This document shows, one piece after another, positions 21,249 to 29,091 of a stretch of 64,000 bases of DNA. Position 1 is the first letter of the stretch; each line of letters opens with the position of its first letter. Where the stretch lies: NCBI RefSeq assembly GCF_005497185.1, contig NZ_RJTN01000016.1:53366-117365 (forward strand). Reading direction: 5' to 3'. The DNA comes from Pectobacterium polonicum. Its GTDB lineage: Bacteria > Pseudomonadota > Gammaproteobacteria > Enterobacterales > Enterobacteriaceae. The position numbers and the translations under genes are program-made. Below the pieces are notes generated by a model. That model saw only the letters and a program-made list of their open reading frames with translations, made no database searches and was not told the origin of the DNA.

Positions 21249-22772
21249 ATGTCACACCCTAATCAGGCATCAGTCACGACTGCCGCTTCCGGCGCGCGCC
21301 TAGCTGGAGAAACGACGTTGGATAAGCACGCTATGGATAACATATCGCCACGTGCCGCGATCGTTGCCCTGTTCATCCGGCTTCACTTTTATATTGGTAT
21401 TTTTGTCGGTCCTTTTATTTTCGTTGCAGCCCTGACAGGAACGCTGTATGTCCTTACGCCGCAGATTGAAAACCGACTGTATTCGCACCAGCTTTTCACT
21501 GAAAGCCAGGGCACGCCACATTCGCTAGCGGACCAAATTCATGCTGCGCAGGCAGGGCTTACTCATCATCAAGGTGCAAAACTGCTTGCGATACGTCCTG
21601 CTCCCGTCGCCGGAGAAACGACCCGGGTCATGTTCGCTTTACCGGAGCTGGGTCCATCAGAAAGCCGTGCTGTTTTCATTGACCCCGTCTCATTGGAAAA
21701 TCGCGGCAGCGAGATTGTCTATGGCACCAGCGGCATTTTGCCATTTCGTACCTGGCTCGATTATCTGCATCGCGGGTTGCGATTAGGCGATGTCGGGCGT
21801 AATTACAGTGAGCTGGCAGCATCCTGGCTGTGGGTTGCGGCCTTGGGCGGTATTGTCATCTGGTGGTCAACCCGGCATATATCATCAGCGACCAAACGGC
21901 GGAAGTTAAAAAACAGCCAGACGACGGCAGCGAAAACGCAGCGTCTACGCCATTGGCATGCCACGATGGGACTCAGCCTCGTGCTTGGTTTGCTCTTTTT
22001 CTCCGCAACAGGGTTAACCTGGTCACAGTGGGCAGGAGGCAATATCTCTGTCGCACGTACCGCTTTAGGATGGCAAACCCCATCGGTAAAAACCCAGTTG
22101 CCCGCACCGATGTCTCACCATGACATGATGCACGGCCACGATATGACAATGGCTACCGATGAACATGCGGAGCACCATGCGTCAATGCCAATGGGGGATG
22201 TCGAAACCTATTCACCAGCGTTATTTGATGAGATGCTGGCTGCCGCTCGTCACGCGGGGATTGATGCCAATAAAATCGAAATTCGCCCCGCCACTAAGCC
22301 ACATAGTGCCTGGACCGTCAGTGAGATCGATCGTGCTTGGCCAACGCAGGTTGATGCCGTGTCGATTAATCCTGATACGTTGGAGATTGTAGACAAAACC
22401 GATTTCAACACCTTCCCACTCGCCGCCAAACTCACTCGTTGGGGAGTGGATGCGCACATGGGCGTGTTATTCGGTTTACCAAATCAGTTGATTCTTGCGG
22501 CATTTGGCCTTGGGCTTTGTGTGATGATCGTGTGGGGCTATCGGATGTGGTGGATACGCCGTCCCAAATATCGTCATGGCGCGAATCCAGTCAATACGCT
22601 GACGGCCACACTGCTGCGGGTTCCGGTTTTTCACCGGGTACTCATTGCGCTCATTACGCTGATGCTGGCACTGAGTTTGCCCGTTATGGGGGTTAGCCTA
22701 CTGGTTTTCCTACTGATTGACGTTGTTCGGTGGTATATGAACCATCCCAAACAGGCTATTGCCAAAAACTGA
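21249..22772 (+). CDS. PepSY-associated TM protein (PiuB-like)
   Basis: A 507-aa inner-membrane protein of the PepSY-TM family. The first helix is near residue 45 (FYIGIFVGPFIFVAALTGTL), further pairs occur around 190-260, and the last are at ~410-500 (LILAAFGLGLCVMIVWGYRM). The WYMNHPK tail is cytoplasmic. Relatives are iron-regulated or act with siderophore/metal reductases. A periplasmic stretch near residues 285-325 is His/Met-rich (SHHDMMHGHDMTMATDEHAE). The ATG at 21249 is preceded by AGAGGG; an in-frame codon at 21231 is less likely. It probably works with the upstream DUF2946 protein. Confidence 0.85.
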   Translation: MSHPNQASVTTAASGARLAGETTLDKHAMDNISPRAAIVALFIRLHFYIGIFVGPFIFVAALTGTLYVLTPQIENRLYSHQLFTESQGTPHSLADQIHAAQAGLTHHQGAKLLAIRPAPVAGETTRVMFALPELGPSESRAVFIDPVSLENRGSEIVYGTSGILPFRTWLDYLHRGLRLGDVGRNYSELAASWLWVAALGGIVIWWSTRHISSATKRRKLKNSQTTAAKTQRLRHWHATMGLSLVLGLLFFSATGLTWSQWAGGNISVARTALGWQTPSVKTQLPAPMSHHDMMHGHDMTMATDEHAEHHASMPMGDVETYSPALFDEMLAAARHAGIDANKIEIRPATKPHSAWTVSEIDRAWPTQVDAVSINPDTLEIVDKTDFNTFPLAAKLTRWGVDAHMGVLFGLPNQLILAAFGLGLCVMIVWGYRMWWIRRPKYRHGANPVNTLTATLLRVPVFHRVLIALITLMLALSLPVMGVSLLVFLLIDVVRWYMNHPKQAIAKN

Positions 22773-22806
22773 TTTCTTCACGACCATCGTCACTCGACTC
22801 AGCAAT

Positions 22807-22855
22807 AGAAAAAACCGCCGTTGTGTAACACAATCTGTGCAACACAACGGCGGTT
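22807..22855 (-). terminator. Chemoreceptor gene terminator
   Basis: Perfect 14-bp arms (22813-22826 and 22842-22855, core AACCGCCGTTGTGT) are followed, on the minus strand, by a run of six T. It lies just past the chemoreceptor stop, between two convergent genes. Confidence 0.87.
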
Positions 22856-22885
22856 AATCAGCAGTACGCGACGAACGACACGAAA

Positions 22886-24550
22886 TTAGAACGTGGTCCA
22901 GTCCGCCAATTCACCTTTGCCAGATGTTTTTTCTGCACGATTATTTTTAGGTGCGGCCAGCGCAGGCGTTTCTGCTTTTCTCGTTAACGCAGCACTTTTA
23001 TAAGATGCCCCAAGGTTGAATACACTGACCGTACGCGCGAGGCTATTTGCCTGATCCTGCAAAGAGAGAGCCGCCGCCGCAGATTCTTCAACCAACGCCG
23101 CATTTTGCTGGGTTGTGGTATCAATCTGCCCAACGGCCAGATTGATTTGATTGATGCCGTCACTTTGCTCACGGCTAGCCTGCGCAATTTCGCTGATGAT
23201 TCCTGTTACGCCCTGCACATTTGTCACCAGTGAATTCATCGTGACGCCGGTTTCTTCCACCAGCCCCATGCCATCCTGTACTTTCTTAAACGAATCATCG
23301 ATAAGTTCTTTGATTTCTTTTGCCGCCGTAGCGCTTCTCTGAGCCAACGCACGAACCTCACTGGCGACAACGGCAAACCCTCGCCCTTGTTCACCCGCAC
23401 GCGCTGCCTCGACGGCCGCATTCAGCGCCAGGATATTGGTTTGGAAGGCAATGCCATCAATCACACCGATAATTTCCGCCATACGCTGCGAGGAATCGCG
23501 AATACCACGCATCTCCTGCGTTACCGTTTCCATCATCGCACCACTTTTCTTCACGGTTGCAGAAGCGCTAGCCGCAAGATCTGTCGCCTGCGTCGTATTA
23601 TCCGCAGTATTTCTTATTGTCGACGTCAACTGTTCCATTGACGACGCCGTTTCTTCCAGTGAGCTTGCCTGCTCTTCCGTTCTGGCGGATAAATCCTGAT
23701 TCCCCGCAGCAATTTGCGATGCGGCACTGGAGATCGTTTCTGCACCGTCACGCACCTGGCTGACAATCTGTCTCAAGCTACCGTTCATGTTATTCAGGGC
23801 GGATAACAACTGACCAGTCTCATCTTTACGGTCAGTATAAATTTCAGAGGTCAAATCACCTTTTGCGACATTTTCAGCAACAACGAGAGCTTCCTGTAGC
23901 GGTTGAGTGACGCTGCGGGTAATCAATGAAGCAATAATCAGCCCCGCTAGCGCACTAATTATAATGATCGTAGCGAGAACCATCAGCGCATTTTTATAGC
24001 TTTCACCGACTTCTTGCGCTGAAGATGACATCTTATCATCCTGTATATCGATGAACGCCTTTACTTTGCTAGTGTATTTCTCTTGAGTAACACGCGTGAC
24101 ATTGAAATATTCTTCAGCCGCCGCATCCGTATTCCCTGCCGAGACCAGTGAAGAAAGTTTGTTCGCTGAACTAAGAAAATCACGTCGGATGTCGCCAATA
24201 TCGCGCAGCACTGCAATAGATTTATCGTCATTAACGGATTGATTCAGATATTCCATGAGTTCAGATATCGTTCCTGAACGCGCTTTGTTCAACGACAACT
24301 GTTTATTGATTTCACTTTCTGATTTAAGTAATAACAACAGTTGCTGATTGTTGAGGTAACCATTTAGCTCATCAATGAGTTTATTGCTCTTGACAGTTAA
24401 TGGGTAGTTTTGAGAAACGATATCATCCATTTTCTCATGAAAATCACTTAGCTTTGAAATTGCAACGCTACCAATTATCAGAAGCATTAACACAAGAAAA
24501 GAAAACCCTGCTCCTAATCGATATCCTATACGCCAGTTGGACAAACCCAT
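22886..24550 (-). CDS. Methyl-accepting chemotaxis protein
   Basis: A 554-aa Tsr/Tar-class chemoreceptor. An N-terminal membrane helix (~10-32) is followed by a four-helix-bundle periplasmic sensor domain (~33-190), a second helix (LMVLATIIIISALAGLIIASL), HAMP (~212-264) and a long signalling coiled coil with the hairpin tip GIAFQTNILALNAAVEAARA. The C-terminus is DWTTF, an xWxxF-type pentapeptide like the NWETF tether for CheR/CheB. The ATG at 24550 (MGLSNW) has GGAG 6 nt upstream; the ATG at 24556 would directly abut that site. Ligand unknown. A sigma-28 promoter lies upstream, so it belongs to the flagellar regulon. Confidence 0.95.
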   Translation of the reverse strand: MGLSNWRIGYRLGAGFSFLVLMLLIIGSVAISKLSDFHEKMDDIVSQNYPLTVKSNKLIDELNGYLNNQQLLLLLKSESEINKQLSLNKARSGTISELMEYLNQSVNDDKSIAVLRDIGDIRRDFLSSANKLSSLVSAGNTDAAAEEYFNVTRVTQEKYTSKVKAFIDIQDDKMSSSAQEVGESYKNALMVLATIIIISALAGLIIASLITRSVTQPLQEALVVAENVAKGDLTSEIYTDRKDETGQLLSALNNMNGSLRQIVSQVRDGAETISSAASQIAAGNQDLSARTEEQASSLEETASSMEQLTSTIRNTADNTTQATDLAASASATVKKSGAMMETVTQEMRGIRDSSQRMAEIIGVIDGIAFQTNILALNAAVEAARAGEQGRGFAVVASEVRALAQRSATAAKEIKELIDDSFKKVQDGMGLVEETGVTMNSLVTNVQGVTGIISEIAQASREQSDGINQINLAVGQIDTTTQQNAALVEESAAAALSLQDQANSLARTVSVFNLGASYKSAALTRKAETPALAAPKNNRAEKTSGKGELADWTTF

Positions 24551-24870
24551 TAACATCTCCTTAACTAATATTCTCTATCTGTATAAAAATATGTAATTTA
24601 AAAAATTAATATTTATTAATAAATGCAGATAGTCCCAATATTTTTTTCATAACAAAAAATACACATCTCTGAACAGATCGTTTATAGGCTTTTAAACAAT
24701 ATGCAAATAGATATGCTCATCAAACCACAGGCATCGTGGCGTAGCCGCCTGACTTTTACATACTCACGTCCCATAAAATTTGGGAGAATTACCGCCACTA
24801 AAATTAGGGTTGAATAGCAACGACAAATACCTAATACAAGTCAGAGCAAATTTTCCTTACGCCGAAGGCG

Positions 24871-24897
24871 GTATCGGCCTTTTGTAGATAATCTTTA
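24871..24897 (-). promoter_or_regulatory. Sigma-28 (FliA) promoter of chemoreceptor
   Basis: On the minus strand the sequence reads TAAA-N15-GCCGATAC. The -35 is at 24894-24897 and the -10 at 24871-24878. The consensus is TAAA-N15-GCCGATAA, so only the last -10 base differs and the spacing is exact. Transcription would start near 24864, leaving a leader of about 315 nt. Confidence 0.8.
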
Positions 24898-25190
24898 TAT
24901 TTTCTAACTTATGGTATTCATATCTATTTAATCGATCATTTTACAACAATCTATCTATTTACAAGATATAAGCATTTTAAATAAACAGAAATATTGCATT
25001 TGGAATGTAACAATAAACCCAAAAACAAATAATAACAATTTGTCATAAATTAAAACAAAAACCACTTGAATTGATATTATAGCGCGGACAGGAATAGGGA
25101 TATAGGTGGAAGTAAACGAACGATATGAGGTAACCTTCCTTTAATAAGGTTCACTTTCTACAAGAACATTATGCCTTAGGTAAAAAAGAC

Positions 25191-25226
25191 TCACCCAGCC
25201 ATCTTGTCATCAAGATGGCTGGGTGA
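25191..25226 (-). terminator. Terminator of ribbon-helix-helix gene
   Basis: A perfect 16-bp stem with arms TCACCCAGCCATCTTG / CAAGATGGCTGGGTGA and a TCAT loop is followed on the minus strand by GTCTTTTTT. It lies 56 bp past the stop of the 25282-25563 gene. A weaker T-rich tract on the plus side could let it act in both directions. Confidence 0.85.
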
Positions 25227-25281
25227 TTTAATATTTTTATTTATGTTTACGCTGCTCAAAGAGCCGAGTCATATTCCAGCA

Positions 25282-25563
25282 TTACTTTTTCTTAGACGTT
25301 ACTTTGGATTTACCTTTCAGCAATTCCCGAAGTTTTTTGAGTTCTTTTTGCGTCAATGGCGCTTCTGTACCCACCTCTTCCGTCCCCTGGCTGTCCACTG
25401 ATTCAGAAGACAGGTCAGAGATTAGATGGCCTTCATCAAAGCTCCGCAGTAACCGAGCACTGACTTCCGCACTGATTGATACTTCGTTTTCCAATGCTGC
25501 TGCTTTAATTTTTTCTTTCAGCTCTGGGGAAATTTTCAGGGACAGGCTAGATATCTCACTCAT
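25282..25563 (-). CDS. Ribbon-helix-helix (Arc/CopG-like) DNA-binding protein
   Basis: A 93-aa protein whose first ~45 residues fit the ribbon-helix-helix fold. A short beta strand (SSLSLKISPELKEKIK) is followed by helix A and a polar turn EVSISAEVSARLLRSF with helix B. Arc-like repressors dimerise through the strand and bind DNA with it. The C-terminal half is acidic, then strongly basic (KGKSKVTSKKK). AAAGG lies 7 nt before its ATG. No toxin gene is paired with it in operon, so it may be an orphan regulator. Target unknown. Confidence 0.8.
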   Translation of the reverse strand: MSEISSLSLKISPELKEKIKAAALENEVSISAEVSARLLRSFDEGHLISDLSSESVDSQGTEEVGTEAPLTQKELKKLRELLKGKSKVTSKKK

Positions 25564-25721
25564 TTTATTACCTTTCTCATGGGGTAAAAGAGTAAGCTAT
25601 GACACCTAGTCAGCAATGTCCATACTGAAATAAAAATTTAATATTTCTGTCACATAAATAGCTCCATTATTTTCTTAGCAAGAAGATTATTATTTCGCTA
25701 TTTTTATTTCTCCAACATGGG

Positions 25722-26021
25722 CTATTTATTTCCGTTTTTCATTTTCCAGTCGTCAATCATTTTTCTGCTCACATCGCCTTTGTAACAAATTGGCGAATAG
25801 CCCCCTGCCCGGCTCCATGCACTACGCTTACCACACTGACTGCCATTACGTGCTGAATTATAAGGACAAGGGCAATTTCCTGAATAAGCAGAAATCGATG
25901 CCTGGATGATCTTTTCTTTGATCTGCTCGTCAGAAATCCGAGAATTTTTCGCCATACTAGGTGTAGAAAAAGAAAGCAAGGTCACAGCAAAAACCATCGC
26001 AACAGCCAACGTTATTTTCAT
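25722..26021 (-). CDS. Small Cys-rich secreted protein, unknown function
   Basis: A 99-aa precursor. Residues 1-24 are a clear signal peptide (MKITLAVAMVFAVTLLSFST, cleavage after SMA). The mature part has a helix (RISDEQIKEKIIQASISAY) and then a compact Cys-rich region with CPCPYNSARNGSQCGKRSAW and SPICYKGDVS. That gives four cysteines, enough for two disulfides, and a final DVSRKMIDDW helix. I do not recognise a named function, though small proteins of this pattern occur across proteobacteria. It is probably periplasmic or secreted. It is divergent from the GhoT/OrtT-like gene. No strong Shine-Dalgarno is seen. Confidence 0.75.
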   Translation of the reverse strand: MKITLAVAMVFAVTLLSFSTPSMAKNSRISDEQIKEKIIQASISAYSGNCPCPYNSARNGSQCGKRSAWSRAGGYSPICYKGDVSRKMIDDWKMKNGNK

Positions 26022-26118
26022 ACCGAAGGTCTCACTTTACGCAGAGGTTGTTAACTGTAGTACAAAATAAGTACCACCGAACAGGGTCTTATCTGACTAC
26101 TCATTATGGGTTAAAAAA

Positions 26119-26147
26119 TTGATCATAAAATATTAACGACATAAAAT
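26119..26147 (+). promoter_or_regulatory. Sigma-70 promoter of GhoT/OrtT-like gene
   Basis: TTGATC (26119-26124), a 17-bp spacer and TAAAAT (26142-26147) place the transcript start near 26154, about 25 nt before the GTG start. This is a good match to -35/-10 consensus with ideal spacing. Confidence 0.6.
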
Positions 26148-26178
26148 GCAGGCGCTTCGAGGATAAAAGGAAACAAAC

Positions 26179-26364
26179 GTGCCACATCACTCCCTATGGG
26201 AACTCATTAAACTTACCTACATGATCGGTTTTGTCGTTTCCTTGATCGTTACTTTCTTGTTAAGTAAAGACAAATCCTTATTCATTCGCTTTTTTGCTTC
26301 GTTAATGGTAGCTCTAACCTGGCCATTGAGCTTTCCTGTTGTCTTGCTGTTCTCCATTTTTTAA
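26179..26364 (+). CDS. GhoT/OrtT family membrane toxin
   Basis: A 61-aa protein with two membrane helices (about 13-31 and 40-60). It ends MVALTWPLSFPVVLLFSIF, the hallmark C-terminus of GhoT and OrtT (LVGITWPMSLPVALLFSLF in GhoT). These small proteins insert in the inner membrane and lower proton-motive force and ATP, producing dormancy. OrtT is an orphan in E. coli, while GhoT is paired with GhoS. No GhoS-like antitoxin is next to this gene, so it resembles OrtT in context. It has a GTG start with AAAGGA about 9 nt upstream. Confidence 0.85.
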   Translation: MPHHSLWELIKLTYMIGFVVSLIVTFLLSKDKSLFIRFFASLMVALTWPLSFPVVLLFSIF

Positions 26365-26445
26365 AAGCGTTTATCTTCCTGATGACAGGTTTAATGACTC
26401 AATGCCGCAACGCCTATGCCCACCTTCCAGAGAGAATGCTCCGCG

Positions 26446-26952
26446 ATGAGTAACATTCTGATCAGTGCTTGTCTATCAGGTTTCCCCGTGCGCTATAACG
26501 GTACTGAAAAGAAATCTGTCGGCGACTATCTTGCCCAGTGGCGACAACAGGCGCGGTTGATTACATTTTGCCCTGAGCTCGCTGCGGGCTTCTCAACCCC
26601 CAGGCCTTCAGCGGAGATTATTCCGGCCTTTGGTGACAGTTCCGTCATCAAGGCTGGTGCCCGAGTTGTTGAAGCAACCGGCAACGATGTGACCGCGCGT
26701 TATATTCTGGGGGCATGGTTAACGCTACAAATGGCACAACAGCATAACTGCCGCTTTGCTCTCCTTACTGAAGGGAGCCCATCCTGTGGCAGCAATATTA
26801 TCTACAGCGGACAATTTGATGGTTCACAAATGGCTGGTAGTGGCGTTACCGCCGAGTTGCTACGTCACCATGGTATAGAAGTATTTTCCGATTGTGAGAT
26901 CGAACGACTAATCGAACGTGTTGAATATTGCGATCGTCATACTGACGTATAG
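26446..26952 (+). CDS. DUF523 family protein
   Basis: A 168-aa protein of the DUF523 family, with the family pattern ISACLSGFPVRYNG at the N-terminus, FCPELAAGFSTPRPSAEI in the middle and TEGSPSCGS later. Three conserved cysteines suggest a metal or redox centre, but the reaction is not known. In some genomes it is fused to DUF1722 (YbgA). The ATG at 26446 gives the normal family start; a longer frame starts at 26416. It lies 81 bp after the toxin gene on the same strand, with no evident functional link. Confidence 0.85.
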   Translation: MSNILISACLSGFPVRYNGTEKKSVGDYLAQWRQQARLITFCPELAAGFSTPRPSAEIIPAFGDSSVIKAGARVVEATGNDVTARYILGAWLTLQMAQQHNCRFALLTEGSPSCGSNIIYSGQFDGSQMAGSGVTAELLRHHGIEVFSDCEIERLIERVEYCDRHTDV

Positions 26953-27005
26953 CAACGCTGCTGTCGGTCACCCATCCCAAATGAGCAGCAGCGTTAGACA
27001 AAGAA

Positions 27006-27434
27006 TTAACGAACCACTAATACTGACATCTTTGCATGGCGAACGATGGCGGCAGCATTTGAACCGAGTAAATAGGTTTTCACATCAGGTCGCCGCGAAC
27101 CAATTACAATTAAATCCGCATTAATCTCCTCTGCCAGCGATAATACTTCGTCTCTGGCAGAGCCAAAACTAACACTGCATGACACACGTGATGCAGGAAG
27201 CTCGATCGTTTTCATCAGTGATTTAAGCTTGTCATTCGCTTTCACCACGGCCTCATTCTCAAACTCTTTTATTCCAAAGGAATAAGCAGATAAAAATGCC
27301 GACGCATCAGGAAGGGAGTGAAAGAGGTGTATTGCAGCACCTGACATTTTGGCCAACCTGACTGCGTGCGTAAGCGCGTGTTTGGTGAGTTCATCTTCTT
27401 CTATATCTACTGGCACCAGGATACTTGTGTACAT
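27006..27434 (-). CDS. uspF: Universal stress protein, UspF-like
   Basis: A 142-aa UspA-superfamily protein closest in pattern to E. coli UspF (YnaF). It has MYTSILVPVDIEEDEL, then ADLIVIGSRRPDVKTYLLGSNAAAIVRHAKMSVLVVR, the ATP-binding G-(2x)-G-(9x)-G(S/N) region in UspF form. UspF influences adhesion and stress survival in E. coli. The start could be the ATG at 27434 or the one six bases upstream (27440). It is a single gene. Confidence 0.88.
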   Translation of the reverse strand: MYTSILVPVDIEEDELTKHALTHAVRLAKMSGAAIHLFHSLPDASAFLSAYSFGIKEFENEAVVKANDKLKSLMKTIELPASRVSCSVSFGSARDEVLSLAEEINADLIVIGSRRPDVKTYLLGSNAAAIVRHAKMSVLVVR

Positions 27435-27598
27435 AATCACCTCTCCTCACGTGGATAACTGATTATCTGTCAGTATGTAAGAAGCGTAGTCTGCTCGTCG
27501 TCAGCAGAATATGATCCCGTTCACTTTTACGCATGTTGCCCGCAATTTTTAACCTAATGAGCGCATAAAATGCGCCGTTAGCTCACTGCCGATTTACT

Positions 27599-28054
27599 TT
27601 AAAGCGATCGGGTATAGATGCGTGACGACTCTCCCCAAGGGTGATAGCCCATTCCGGTAAAGTGGAAACCATATCGCTCATAAAAGCTGAATAACTCGGT
27701 GCATAGATGCAACGTAGAAAAACCAGCACGCCGAGATTCCTGAGCAAGATGCTCGATCAATTGCCCCGCATACCCCTTTCCACGCTGGCTCTCTTCAACG
27801 TAAAGCGCACACAGCCAAGGATAAAGATCCATACGGCTGATGAAATCATTGGTAATTAACCCCGCACCACCAATAATGAGTCCATCCTTTTCCAACAAAT
27901 ACCAATCAGGCAGTGGGTTTTCAGCATCAATGCAATGGCTAATGCAGTCTTCATAAAGCATCAACGTTTCTTCTGATGCCCAATGGCGTTGGAAATAACG
28001 GATCGCCCGTTCTTTGTATTCAGGGCGATTTCGGATCGAAATAATATTCAACAT
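27599..28054 (-). CDS. GNAT family N-acetyltransferase
   Basis: A 151-aa GNAT-fold protein. Motif A for acetyl-CoA is ALYVEESQRGKGYAGQLIEHLAQES (R/Q-x-x-G-x-G/A as QRGKGYA). Upstream strands LLEKDGLIIGGAGLI and downstream LCTELFSFYERYGFHFTGMG complete the fold. The substrate (amine, antibiotic or protein) cannot be read from the sequence. Its stop is followed by ~160 bp before the UspF gene. It is separated by only 4 bp from the upstream isochorismatase gene on the same strand, so they are probably co-transcribed. Confidence 0.88.
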   Translation of the reverse strand: MLNIISIRNRPEYKERAIRYFQRHWASEETLMLYEDCISHCIDAENPLPDWYLLEKDGLIIGGAGLITNDFISRMDLYPWLCALYVEESQRGKGYAGQLIEHLAQESRRAGFSTLHLCTELFSFYERYGFHFTGMGYHPWGESSRIYTRSL

Positions 28055-28058
28055 GAGG

Positions 28059-28583
28059 CTAGCGACTCATCTTCCATGAATCAACGATGTGTTGCGTTGT
28101 TTCTAGCGCAATCGAGTTGCCAGGAATAATAAAATTCCGCCACACCTCGTTGTAATGCGCGATTAACTGTTCTGCTTTCAGTTCACCACGATTGGCCGTC
28201 GTGTGTGCATCGGCTGCAATCGTCAACGCATAGCCTCGACTGGCTGCATTTTTAATAGTTGCATCAACACAATAATCCGTCGCACACCCACAAATCGTAA
28301 GGTGGTTAACATTCAATTCAGCCAGCACATCCGCTAACGGCGTACGATAAAACGCATCGCATGCCGTTTTAGTGACGAACAAACTGCCTGCGGGTTGATG
28401 GAGTTCAGATAATAATTGCCATCCGTCACTGCCTGACAACATACCATCTTCTTCATGCTGAATAAAAATCGTCTGGTCTGCTGCGCCTGAAAGTTGGTTT
28501 ATCAATGCAACCGTCTGCGCCTGTCGCGCTCTCGGCGTTGCAAAAACGGCATTCTGCATATCAATGACCATTAACACGTGCAT
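28059..28583 (-). CDS. Isochorismatase/nicotinamidase family cysteine hydrolase
   Basis: A 174-aa cysteine hydrolase. VLMVIDMQNAVF carries the catalytic Asp, FVTKTACDAFYRT the catalytic Lys, and TICGCATDYCVDATIKNA the nucleophilic Cys after a cis-peptide. Members hydrolyse isochorismate, nicotinamide, N-carbamoylsarcosine or similar; this one resembles the single-domain YcaC/EntB-like hydrolases. The ATG at 28583 has AAGGA 6 nt upstream; an in-frame codon at 28649 would add 22 unsupported residues. It is co-directional with the downstream GNAT gene (4-bp gap) and follows a Nudix gene. Confidence 0.88.
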   Translation of the reverse strand: MHVLMVIDMQNAVFATPRARQAQTVALINQLSGAADQTIFIQHEEDGMLSGSDGWQLLSELHQPAGSLFVTKTACDAFYRTPLADVLAELNVNHLTICGCATDYCVDATIKNAASRGYALTIAADAHTTANRGELKAEQLIAHYNEVWRNFIIPGNSIALETTQHIVDSWKMSR

Positions 28584-28668
28584 TTTCTTTCCTTTTTTGG
28601 CGCTTAATATCAGCATCTCATCATCACAAAGGCAGTAGCAAGACATCATCCTGACCGTTCGATACCCG

Positions 28669-29091
28669 CTAGATCATGTCCACTATACCATGAGGATAAA
28701 AGTTGATTTTCCCGGAACGCAGCAAATCAATATCAAACCAGCGGGTAACGATCGGAACGCCATTTGTCTCTATGCCATGAATGATATCTTGCTGATAAAG
28801 AGCTTCATCCTGAAAACGGGCTTCATAGACAAAGACAATTTCATGCCCTGCCTTGCCATTGTAGGAAAAGATATTTTCTGAAACACCCAATAGCGAAAAG
28901 TCCTTGGTCGCTGCGCTAATTTCTTCCTGAACTTCTCTCTCCGCAGCCACCTGTGACGACTCGCCAAATTCAATGCCACCGCCGAGTGGCAATACATAAT
29001 GCTCATCTTTTATAGGATCATACCCTTCAGCTAATAGAATTTTGTTATGGTTTCGGAAAAGACAAACTGCTTTTGCTCTAATCTTCTGCAT
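28669..29091 (-). CDS. Nudix hydrolase
   Basis: A 140-aa Nudix protein. The Nudix box GX5EX7REUXEEXGU is seen as GGIEFGESSQVAAEREVQEE, with Ile replacing the usual terminal Gly (ISAAT), a small deviation. Strands RAKAVCLFRNHNKILLAEG and IVFVYEARF match the fold. The substrate is a nucleoside diphosphate linked to another group, not further specified. It is first of three co-directional genes (Nudix, isochorismatase, GNAT) and may be a housecleaning unit (inference). Confidence 0.87.
   Translation of the reverse strand: MQKIRAKAVCLFRNHNKILLAEGYDPIKDEHYVLPLGGGIEFGESSQVAAEREVQEEISAATKDFSLLGVSENIFSYNGKAGHEIVFVYEARFQDEALYQQDIIHGIETNGVPIVTRWFDIDLLRSGKINFYPHGIVDMI

Larger units (their letters stand above)
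24551..25281. other. AT-rich 731-bp intergenic region
   Basis: No protein frame with a ribosome binding site was found. Contents: the ~315-nt leader and sigma-28 promoter of the chemoreceptor (24871-24897), a very AT-rich stretch from 24900 to 25080, and a strong inverted repeat at 25191-25226 that terminates the ribbon-helix-helix gene. The low GC and lack of conserved genes suggest an accessory insertion point. Confidence 0.6.

Noticed and set aside
25083..25226. Possible small RNA on the plus strand ending in the 25191-25226 hairpin
   Set aside because: The hairpin is well explained as the terminator of the minus-strand RHH gene. I found no good -35 at the right distance from the TATTAT near 25075.
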